Assembly: GCA_003169975.1 (NCBI GenBank)
Contig: PNAA01000030.1
Span: 1-43,025, forward strand
Length of the DNA: 43,025 nt
Origin: Spartobacteria bacterium
GTDB taxonomy: Bacteria; Verrucomicrobiota; Verrucomicrobiia; Chthoniobacterales; UBA10450
Direction of reading: 5' to 3'
A program made the translations under genes and the position numbers. The notes beneath the pieces are model-generated. The model was not told the DNA's origin and did not search any database. It saw nothing but the letters and a program-made list of their open reading frames with translations. Below, piece by piece: positions 1-6,899 of this stretch (the first letter of the stretch is position 1; each line of letters opens with the position of its first letter).

Positions 1-207
1 CCGCATCGCAAAAACCGTCGTGCTGAGACTAAGACCCAGGATGGACGTGCCGTGCGCCGCTATCGCCATCGCTGGATCGTGGAGAGGACTATCGCCTGGC
101 TCGGAAATCATCGTCGTCTGCTGGTTCGATGGGAAAAGAAGCGATCTGTCTTCATGGGCTTTATTCTCCTTGGCTGCCTCATGATCGCCATGCGCCACCT
201 ACCTTAA
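1..207 (+). CDS. IS5-family transposase, C-terminal fragment
   Basis: The window opens inside a reading frame of 68 codons that ends with TAA at 205-207. Its C-terminal residues (RYRHRWIVERTIAWL, then HRRLLVRWEK, then GFILLGCLMIAMRHL) match the end of IS5/IS427-type DDE transposases, in which the catalytic Glu lies in the WxVERTxAWL context. The 5' part and the left terminal repeat lie outside the window, so it cannot be judged whether the element is intact. The next 140 bases hold no gene; the right terminal repeat would be expected there, but I could not define it without the left end. Family assignment is from recognised motifs; activity is unknown. Confidence 0.75.
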   Translation, partial: PHRKNRRAETKTQDGRAVRRYRHRWIVERTIAWLGNHRRLLVRWEKKRSVFMGFILLGCLMIAMRHLP

Positions 208-347
208 CTCGATCTATCATTTCCCGCCGAAAGCTACTTTTCGGACAGCCTCTAGGAGTTTCGGCGCCAAAGCTAATCTGCGCCGCTACTCATAATGTCT
301 GTTTGTGGTCCCTGGGATGGCCAAACAACCGCCACAATCACGCCGCG

Positions 348-2492
348 CTACTTCGCCGGCTTCATCCCGAGCTGCGCGAAGAGGAAGCTGTAGATGTCGG
401 CCTGCTGTTTGATTCGCTCGCTGAGCGCCGTGCCGATGCCGTGGCCGGCGCTGGTTGAAGTGCGCAACAGGATCGGATAATCCGACTTGTTCGCCGCCTG
501 CAGGCGGGCCGTCATCTTGCGCGAATGATAGGGCGCGACGCGGCCGTCGTTCGCACCCGTCATCATCAGGATCGCGGGATACTTCGTGCCGTCCGTGACG
601 TGGTGATAGGGCGAGTAGGCGTAGAGCGCCTTGAACTGATCCTCGTTCTTGACCGTGCCGAACTCGGTAACATTAAAGGCGCCATTCGGCGCCAACTCCA
701 CCCGCAACATGTCGTAGATTCCGACCGCCGACACGACCGAACGCATCAAGTCCGGGTGCTGAGTGATGAGGGCGCCCATGAGCAAACCGCCGTTGCTTCC
801 GCCCATCAGGGCCAGTTTGCTGGAGTTGGTATATTTTTTCTCGATGAGATATTGCGCCGCGGCCGCGAAATCATCGAAGACGTTTTGTTTTTTCGTGAGG
901 TTGCCGGCCTTATGCCACTCCTCGCCGAACTCGCCGCCGCCGCGAATGTTGGCCACGACATAGACGCCGCCACGGTCGAACCAGAGCCGCCGGGTAAAGT
1001 CGAAGCCCGGCGACATACTGATGCCGTATCCGCCGTAGCCGTAGAGCAGCGTCGGATTGTTACCGTCGAGCTGGGTGCCCTTCCGGCGCAGGATGTTGAG
1101 CGGCACCTTCGTCCCGTCCTTCGAAGGGGCAAACTCACGCGTCACTTCGATATCGGATAAGGAAACCGGTGACGTGCTGACAAGGGCCGTCTTCTCCGGC
1201 GCGAGCTGACCGGGCTTGACTTCAAACCAGGCCGCCGGCTCGGTGTAACTCACATCCCGAAAAAGGAGCGAGCCATCTTCCGGCGCGACAATCTCCTGCA
1301 CGTCGGAAACCGGAGGTACTGGAATGGTCTTCCCTTCCTTCCCGTCCAGGCCGAACCGCCGCACCTGGGATGGTCCGCCTAACAAATCAACGACATAGAG
1401 CGCATTGGCCGACGGCTCGAATTGTTCGACGACCGCCTCACTCGCGGGCACAATCTCAACCGCCTTGCTCAGCTCGGGATTATCCAGCAGCAATCGCAGG
1501 ACCTTGCCCCGCGGCGCGTCCGCGCGCGACAGGAGGTAGAGCGCGTTGTCCCGGCCGAGCCGCGCGAGTTTCACTTGATCGCTGAACTTCGTGATCTGTT
1601 TCCAGGCGCCATCCGGGCCGAGCAAGTAATGGGCAAAATCTCCGCCGTCGCCGTTCGCGACCGAGGCGAGGATATGTCTGCCGTCCTGCGAAGCTTCGAG
1701 CTTGATCTCGGCGATGCGCGGGAAGTCTTTGCCGATCGCATAAGTGTCGGCGCTGTCCGGCGTGCCGAGTTTGTGGAAATAAACCTGCTGATAAAAATTC
1801 AGGTCTTCATCGGGCCGATCGCCCTTGCGCGGGAAGCGCGTGTAATAGATGCCGGTCCCGGTCGCGTTCCAGGCGGCGCTCCCGCCGGCAGTGGGATATT
1901 GGACGTGCGCGATGGTGTCGCCGAGCTCCTTGCCCGTGACAACGTCGTAAAAGTGCAGGGTGCCATCTTCGCTTCCACCCTTGGAGAGGGAGACCGCGAC
2001 CTTGGTGCCGTTGAGCGACGGCTCAAACCAATCGATCGCCGTCGTTCCTTTGCTGTCGATCTGGTTGGGATCGACCAGCACTTTTTCCGATTTCAAATCG
2101 TTCGCTGAGGTCAGCTTGACCAACATGGGTTGTTGCTTCGGCGGCTGGAATTTCATGGCGAACAACATCCCCGGTCGCGCCACGATGGAGGAATAACTCG
2201 GCGAGGTCTTCGCGTACCAGTCTTTGAGCTGCTGCTCGATGGTCGCGTGCGACGACAGATTATCGAGATAGGCGCGCGTCTCTTTGTTCTCCGCGTCCGA
2301 CCATGCCTTGACCGCCGGGTCGGTATCATTCTCCAGCCATTGATAGTCGTCCTCCACTTTGGTCCCGTGATATTCGTTGAAAACCGGCTTCTTTTCCGCC
2401 ACCGGCACCGGTTTCGGTTCCGCGGCGGGAAGATTGATGATGGGCAATCCGAGGAGACTGAAGACGACGATCGAGCAACGAGTCAATTTCAT
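348..2492 (-). CDS. Prolyl oligopeptidase family serine peptidase (S9A), secreted
   Basis: A 714-residue protein if started at ATG 2490-2492; a TTG 48 bases further upstream is in frame, but the ATG is followed directly by a signal peptide (MKLTRCSIVVFSLLGL, cleavage probably after LPAA). The mature part starts with the S9A propeller signature (EDDYQWLEND). The C-terminal alpha/beta hydrolase domain carries the nucleophile in GGSNGG (codons near nt 797), the Asp in GANDGR (near nt 550) and the His in SAGHG (near nt 445). Length and order match prolyl oligopeptidases, which cleave short proline-containing peptides after Pro. Periplasmic location is inferred from the signal peptide. It stands alone, opposite to the IS fragment, and carries one GCCTAAC core at 1377. 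Confidence 0.9.
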   Translation of the reverse strand: MKLTRCSIVVFSLLGLPIINLPAAEPKPVPVAEKKPVFNEYHGTKVEDDYQWLENDTDPAVKAWSDAENKETRAYLDNLSSHATIEQQLKDWYAKTSPSYSSIVARPGMLFAMKFQPPKQQPMLVKLTSANDLKSEKVLVDPNQIDSKGTTAIDWFEPSLNGTKVAVSLSKGGSEDGTLHFYDVVTGKELGDTIAHVQYPTAGGSAAWNATGTGIYYTRFPRKGDRPDEDLNFYQQVYFHKLGTPDSADTYAIGKDFPRIAEIKLEASQDGRHILASVANGDGGDFAHYLLGPDGAWKQITKFSDQVKLARLGRDNALYLLSRADAPRGKVLRLLLDNPELSKAVEIVPASEAVVEQFEPSANALYVVDLLGGPSQVRRFGLDGKEGKTIPVPPVSDVQEIVAPEDGSLLFRDVSYTEPAAWFEVKPGQLAPEKTALVSTSPVSLSDIEVTREFAPSKDGTKVPLNILRRKGTQLDGNNPTLLYGYGGYGISMSPGFDFTRRLWFDRGGVYVVANIRGGGEFGEEWHKAGNLTKKQNVFDDFAAAAQYLIEKKYTNSSKLALMGGSNGGLLMGALITQHPDLMRSVVSAVGIYDMLRVELAPNGAFNVTEFGTVKNEDQFKALYAYSPYHHVTDGTKYPAILMMTGANDGRVAPYHSRKMTARLQAANKSDYPILLRTSTSAGHGIGTALSERIKQQADIYSFLFAQLGMKPAK

Positions 2493-2649
2493 AGTGACCG
2501 AGAACAACGTGCCAATCGGCCGTTCGCGCAACCCAATCAAGGACTAGCCCCAGCGGGTGTCCAGCGAGCGCGATTGCCTAACGAGATTTTGCGTTCTTGA
2601 TCACGGCGTGAAATCTCCACCGCCCAGCCGCCGGCATCTTCCGGCGGCC

Positions 2650-2702
2650 GTGATACCATCGGGGAGACGCAGCACCGGCACGACCGTCGCCGCGACCTGC
2701 AG
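2650..2702 (-). pseudogene. Fragment of a TolB-like/TPR gene (second membrane segment)
   Basis: The minus-strand translation reads LQVAATVVPVLRLPDGIT, nearly the same as MQVSATVVPALHLPDAIT at the N-terminus of the intact gene at 4170-5957. Only about 18 codons survive, with no start and no continuation. It abuts a plus-strand kinase remnant, so the region is a junction of two broken genes. The stretch 2493-2649 between it and the peptidase holds no gene; it does hold a GCCTAACGA nonamer at 2576-2584. Confidence 0.6.
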
Positions 2703-2710
2703 CCGATCGG

Positions 2711-3112
2711 GCGGCGAAGCTCTGGAAGATCGCTGTTCCCATCCTGCTCGTTGTCGCCCTCGCCGCACTCGGCTTTTATTACCGCTCACAACACAGCAAG
2801 CCACTGACCGAGAAGGACACCGTGCTTCTCGCTGATTTCTCGAATTCTACCGGCGATCCTGTCTTCGACGCCACGCTACGGCAAGGCTTGGCCGTGCAGC
2901 TCGAGCAGTCTCCTTTCCTGAAACTTGTATCCGACGCGCAAATCAGCCAGACCCTTCGTCTGATGGGCCAGCCGCCCGAGGCCAAGCTCACGCCGGAGAT
3001 CGCCCGGGATCTCGGCCAGCGCGTCGGGAGCAAGGCCTACATTGCCGGTTCGATTGCGAATCTCGGGAGCGACTACGTCATTGGTCTGCGCGCGGTCTAC
3101 TGCGGCAGGTAG
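2711..3112 (+). pseudogene. Remnant of a Ser/Thr kinase-TPR protein (membrane segment and TolB-like part)
   Basis: The plus-strand frame from 2711 gives a membrane segment (KIAVPILLVVALAALGFYY), then TVLLADFSNSTGDPVF, LRQGLAVQLEQSPFL and GSKAYIAGSIANLGSDYVI. This is the juxtamembrane and TolB-like region that follows the kinase domain in eukaryote-like kinases with TPR tails, known from Acidobacteria and Verrucomicrobia. Neither the kinase domain nor the TPR tail is present: the frame starts abruptly near 2711 and runs into foreign sequence after LRAVYC, near 3104. At that point the sequence switches to the 3' end of a minus-strand pseudogene. I read this as the scar of a deletion or recombination between two members of related families. 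Confidence 0.6.
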
Positions 3113-4173
3113 TGTGCGCTTCGGCAAGGGTATCGTCGATCTCCAGGGCCTTCTTCGCAGCGGCCTCGGCTAGCGGAAAGATTCCCGCGGCGTCGCGGCG
3201 CTGAAACCCGAGAGCAATAAATAGGAGTCACCAAGCCCCGCGGAGGCGAGCGCAAAGTTCGGATCCTTGTCGATGGCCTGCTGGAAATAACCGATCGCTT
3301 TTCGAAGATCGGGACCGGTGCGTTTGTTCCAAAAATATCTGCCTTTGAGATAAAATTCGTGGGCCTCGGTATTCTCCGTCGGTTGGACCGCGATGGCACG
3401 TTGCTCGGAACCTGTCAGCTTGGCGTGAAGCGTGTCGGCAACGATTTTCGCGATCTCGCTTTCGACGGCAAAGATGTCGGTCAGCTTGCGATCGTAGGTA
3501 TCGGCCCAGAGATTGGAATCATTGGCCGCCTGAATCAGCTGCACGTTCACGCGCACCGCCTCGCCCGACCGCTGCACACTTCCCTCCAGAATGTTTGCCA
3601 CCTCGAGTTGCTGCGCAATTTGCCGGAGATTTTCCGGAGAGTTTTGTAACGCTGCGTCGAGGTGCGTGAAATGACCTTGAGGTCCGCGATCTTTGACAAC
3701 CGGGTAAGAATTTCCTCCTGAATTCCATCGGCGAAATACGCGGCATCGGGATCGCGGCTCAGGTTTTCAAAAGGTAGCACCGCGATCGATTTCGCCGGCC
3801 ACTCGGAACCAGCAGTCTGCTTCCGAGCGGTGTAACGCCCCAGAAAAAACAAAGCGATCGACATTGCGCCCGCCACCACAATGACAAGAATCCAGGTACG
3901 ATTTGCAGATCGCCGCTGCGCTATGGCGTCCGCAACTTCGGTCCGTTTCAAACCTTCTGGCGTGAGTTCAAACGCCCAGCCGATCACGCAGGCTATGGGG
4001 AACCCGACGACAATCATGAGCACGATGAGCCGGACCGCCCAATTTGGAATTTCGAACACCGAAAAAACTTGTGTCGCGATCTGGATGAGCAACCACGCCA
4101 CGACGGCGTAGGCGACCGCGACCTTGTAAACATTGCGCCGCTTCAACTCGGCGAAAAAATTCTTTGGATTCAC
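3113..4173 (-). pseudogene. TolB-like domain/TPR membrane protein, frameshifted and truncated
   Basis: GTG start at 4171-4173, overlapping the TGA of the upstream gene (GTGA). Translation: FFAELKRRNVYKV membrane module, then AKSIAVLPFENLSRDPD and LKVISRTSTQRYK of the TolB-like domain. There the frame breaks: the A4 run (T4 at 3642-3645 on the plus strand) needs one more base to restore QRYKNSPENLRQIAQQL. The next frame runs through VANILEGSVQ, HEFYLKGRYFWNKRTG and ATPRESF. It breaks again near 3172, where one missing C gives TAG instead of the expected continuation LAEAAAKKALEIDD. Homology stops near 3113 at the junction with the kinase remnant. Two single-base deletions plus loss of most TPRs make this a pseudogene. 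Its closest relative is the intact neighbour at 4170-5957. Confidence 0.8.
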
Positions 4174-5957
4174 CGCGATGGCTCCGGCGATTCCGTCGTC
4201 CCTGGCGGGAAGATTTTTGCAACAAGCGCCTTGAAACGCGGGTCGCTGCGCAGTGGGTCGAGCAACGGCTCAACGCTAATGAATCTCAAGGCATCACCGG
4301 CGTGATCTTCGTAAGCCTTTTCGAGCCAGCGGAGCGCCTCCTCTTTGTCGCCGAGCCCGAGATAGACGAGAGCAAAGCTGTAGGCCGAGACATATCGCTG
4401 TTTGGATAGCGCCTCCAGCTGGTCCCGTATTTTCATTGCCTCGGTCTTGTTACCTGAGACGGCATAGGCGTGGGCGAGCAGTCCCAGCATCGAAGGATCG
4501 TCGTTCAACGCTCGTGCCTTCTGATACTCTTCAATCGCTGGGCCAAGAGCGCCCTTGGCCGCGAGCGCCGAACCAAGGTTCCAATGCGCGTAATAGAAAC
4601 CAGGGTCCATTTCCAGGGTCTTGCGCATCTGGTCGATCGCTTCTTCGTAACGCCGCGCCCGGTAGTAAGTGCTACCCAGGTCCGTGTTGATCACGAGCGA
4701 AAGGGGATCAAGCTCGATCCCGCGTTTCACCTCAGCGATCGCCTCATCGAACCGGCCCAGTGCGGCCAACCCGGAGCTGCCGTACCATTGGTGCGCGGTC
4801 GCATAGTTCGGATTCAGCTCAATCGCGCGCTGAAATTCCGTGATCGCTCGCGGGTAATCGAGATCATAGTAACAAAATACCTGCGCCAGTGAGGTATGCG
4901 CCTCGGCCGATGTATCGTCCAGTTCGAGAGCTTTCTTCGCGGCCGCCTTGGCCTTCGGATAACACTCTTGCGGGGTGCCCGCGCCATAGAGCGGCATTAA
5001 GACATAGGCGTCTGCCAGTCCTACGTAGGCAAGCGCGTATTTCGGGTCCGCGGCGATGGCTTGATTGAAGTAATCGGCTGCTTTGTTGAGGTTTTGGCCG
5101 GTCCGTTTGTTCCAGAAAAAGCGTCCTTTCAGATAAAGCTGGTACGCTTCTGTGTTCTCCGTCGGTCGCGCCGCAATTGCATGCTGTTCGGAGCCAGTCA
5201 GCTTGGCCTGAAGTGTTTCGGCGATCGTTCTGGCAATTTCGCTCTCGACCGCGAAGATATCAGTCAGCTCGCGGTCGAAAGTATCCGCCCAAAGATGAGT
5301 GTCGGTTGCGCCTTTAATTAGCTGCACGTTTACCCGCACCTTGTCGGCGGTACGTTGGACGCTTCCTTCCAAAACGTTCGCCACCCCAAGCTGCCCGGCA
5401 ATGGCCGGGACATCGTCAGGCGAACTCTTGAAACGCTGGGTGGAAGTACAGGAGATCACCTTCAAGTCGGCGATCTTTGCCAGTCGCGTAATGATCTCAT
5501 CCTGAATGCCGGCCGCGAAATAGGCATTGTCAGGATCGTGGCTGAGGTTCGCGAACGGAAGCACCGCGATCGATTTGGCGGAAGCCACGGTCGACTCCGC
5601 TCCTTTTGGACGCGCGAACTGATAGACTAACAGTGCTACCGCGAGGAGCGCAACGCCGGCGATGAATGCGGCAAACTTGCGCCGGCTCCACTGAGGGATA
5701 AACTCGTTAGGCGAAACGTCCTCCGTCCGCTTCATCCCGGTCGGCGTCATTTCAAAGGCCCAGGCGATGACGAGCGCGATCGGAAAACCGAGCAGCGTGA
5801 GCACCACAACCGTGGTCGTGATTGCATCGGGAAGATGAAGCGCCGGAACCACCGTGGCCGAGACCTGCATGACCAGCCAGCCGATGACCGCGTAGGCGAC
5901 CGCGACCTTGTAAACATTGCGCCGTTTCAGCTCGGCGAAGAAGTTGCGCGAGTTCAT
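4170..5957 (-). CDS. Membrane-anchored TolB-like (COG5616) domain protein with TPR repeats
   Basis: 595 residues, ATG start. Residues 1-70: FFAELKRRN module with two membrane segments; a third segment lies near 95-115. Residues about 128-270: TolB-like/FlgO-type domain (AKSIAVLPFANLSHDPD, GIQDEIITRL, GVANVLEGSVQ, HLWADTFDREL, FAVESEIARTI). The rest is a run of TPRs such as AYVGLADAYVLMPLYGAG and NLGSALAAKGALGPAIEEY. No catalytic motif is visible; TPRs suggest a protein-interaction or scaffold role at the inner membrane, but the biological function of this family is not known to me. It overlaps the downstream pseudogene by GTGA, so the two were translationally coupled. A TCGTTAGGC nonamer at 5704 encodes Pro-Asn-Glu just after the membrane module. 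Confidence 0.8.
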   Translation of the reverse strand: MNSRNFFAELKRRNVYKVAVAYAVIGWLVMQVSATVVPALHLPDAITTTVVVLTLLGFPIALVIAWAFEMTPTGMKRTEDVSPNEFIPQWSRRKFAAFIAGVALLAVALLVYQFARPKGAESTVASAKSIAVLPFANLSHDPDNAYFAAGIQDEIITRLAKIADLKVISCTSTQRFKSSPDDVPAIAGQLGVANVLEGSVQRTADKVRVNVQLIKGATDTHLWADTFDRELTDIFAVESEIARTIAETLQAKLTGSEQHAIAARPTENTEAYQLYLKGRFFWNKRTGQNLNKAADYFNQAIAADPKYALAYVGLADAYVLMPLYGAGTPQECYPKAKAAAKKALELDDTSAEAHTSLAQVFCYYDLDYPRAITEFQRAIELNPNYATAHQWYGSSGLAALGRFDEAIAEVKRGIELDPLSLVINTDLGSTYYRARRYEEAIDQMRKTLEMDPGFYYAHWNLGSALAAKGALGPAIEEYQKARALNDDPSMLGLLAHAYAVSGNKTEAMKIRDQLEALSKQRYVSAYSFALVYLGLGDKEEALRWLEKAYEDHAGDALRFISVEPLLDPLRSDPRFKALVAKIFPPGTTESPEPSR

Positions 5958-5982
5958 GAGGACGCACAGCTAGCACCGTGCA

Positions 5983-6390
5983 TCAGGCGATCGCCAGGGC
6001 TTCGGCGAGTGACTGAGTCAACGCGGGCGCGGCGGCGCGCAGCCGGGCGTCCTCGGTCACCAGTCGGCTGCCGAGATGATCTGCCAGAGCCAGGAAGCGC
6101 GCATCATAAGCGTTGACTCGGTATCGGTCACTCAGTGCCAATACCGTAGGATGAGGAATGCGCGCCAGTTTGCCATCCAGCAAGGCGACTGCTTTCGTCA
6201 GAAAATCCTGCGCCAATGAAAACGTCATTCGCTTCGTCGCAAGGTAAGCAGCGAGAACATTCGTGAACTCAACGAGGAGGAAAGCTTCGCTGCGCCAATC
6301 AGGATCCCTCCCATGCAAATCCTGCGCGGCCTCGGTATAGTCGCCCTCAATCAGAAGATAGGCGACGATGTTCGTGTCGATGAGGAGCAT
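5983..6390 (-). CDS. vapC: VapC-family PIN-domain toxin (ribonuclease)
   Basis: 135 residues from ATG 6388-6390; an upstream TTG would add six residues, but the ATG gives the canonical start MLLIDTNIVAYLL. PIN-domain acidic residues are visible: Asp in LLIDTN, Glu in LLVEFTN, Asp in YDARFLALADHLG, and Asp in LVTEDARL near the C-terminus. VapC toxins are Mg-dependent RNases, typically cutting tRNA or rRNA, neutralised by VapB. The vapB stop is two bases upstream, the usual coupled arrangement. The pair lies between TolB-like/cyclase paralogues, on the same strand. Confidence 0.85.
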   Translation of the reverse strand: MLLIDTNIVAYLLIEGDYTEAAQDLHGRDPDWRSEAFLLVEFTNVLAAYLATKRMTFSLAQDFLTKAVALLDGKLARIPHPTVLALSDRYRVNAYDARFLALADHLGSRLVTEDARLRAAAPALTQSLAEALAIA

Positions 6391-6392
6391 CG

Positions 6393-6737
6393 CTAGTCCC
6401 GGCCCCAATTAATCGCCGCCTCGATGTCTTCGGTGCTGGGAACGAACCCGCCGCGCAGTTTCACTGGCTTGGGAGTTTTCGGGCGGCGCGTTTTGCCCGC
6501 GGCGATGCCTTTCCGAAGCAGCTCGGCGATGGTGTCTTTGAGTTTCTTATGTTCGTGCACGGCGCGAATCTTCACTTCACGCATCAGTTCATCGGGCAAA
6601 TCAAGCGTCGTTTTCGTTTCGCCATATTCCCAGAAAGCTGGTTTTCTGTCAACCGGACTCGCCGCGACGCATTCCTCCGGAGGGACGCGCCCCGTCGCCC
6701 GTCGGCCGCCTAACGAGTTGCTCGTTCGTCGCCTCAC
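6393..6737 (-). CDS. vapB: VapB-family antitoxin, start uncertain
   Basis: The recognisable antitoxin starts at ETKTTLDLPDELM and runs through KDTIAELLRKGIAA to a C-terminal arm that should wrap VapC. This is an Arc/MetJ-type ribbon-helix-helix protein of about 80 residues. No in-frame start codon lies just before this part: the nearest ATG (in atggcgaaacg, about 6631) is one base out of frame. In-frame translation is possible only from far upstream, such as GTG 6735-6737, which adds about 50 residues read from a cyclase-gene remnant in another frame. Either a single base was lost in the A-run, or the antitoxin is made as an extended protein. Homology is clear; the start and functionality are not. 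Confidence 0.65.
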   Translation of the reverse strand: MRRRTSNSLGGRRATGRVPPEECVAASPVDRKPAFWEYGETKTTLDLPDELMREVKIRAVHEHKKLKDTIAELLRKGIAAGKTRRPKTPKPVKLRGGFVPSTEDIEAAINWGRD

Positions 6738-6885
6738 GCACCCGTGCCGTCGCCAGCACGATGTCGGTGAGCTGGCGCAGCCGCTCCTTCTGTTCTTCGA
6801 TCAAGAGCTTGGAATAACCGACGATGTCGATGAAGAGAACGTGCCCAATCTCGAGCCGAAGATTGTTCTCAGGTTCAGGCGCCAT
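6649..6885 (-). pseudogene. N-terminal fragment of a class III adenylate cyclase gene
   Basis: 78 codons starting at ATG 6883-6885 after a good ribosome-binding site (GGAGGATG). They nearly repeat the start of the intact cyclase at 9269: NNLRLEIGHVLFID, VGYSKLLIEEQKERL, then NEQLVRRPTGDG. Homology ends right after TGDG and the frame stops at 6649. Only the first half of the catalytic domain remains, so no cyclase activity is expected. The duplicated unit includes the ribosome-binding site, so this is probably the leftover of a tandem duplication in which the vapBC region replaced the rest. A GCCTAACGA nonamer (6708) lies in it, where the intact paralogue has a different sequence. Confidence 0.7.
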
Positions 6886-6899
6886 TCATCCTCCTGCCC

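Noticed and set aside
525-2108. Long plus-strand open frames opposite the prolyl oligopeptidase gene
   Set aside because: They have no family similarity, are Arg-rich and lie antisense to a clear gene; they are frame shadows of GC-rich coding DNA. The same applies to similar frames opposite most other genes.
3642-3645. Programmed frameshift in the TolB-like/TPR gene
   Set aside because: There is a second independent indel near 3172 and the 3' end is lost, so decay is the simpler explanation.
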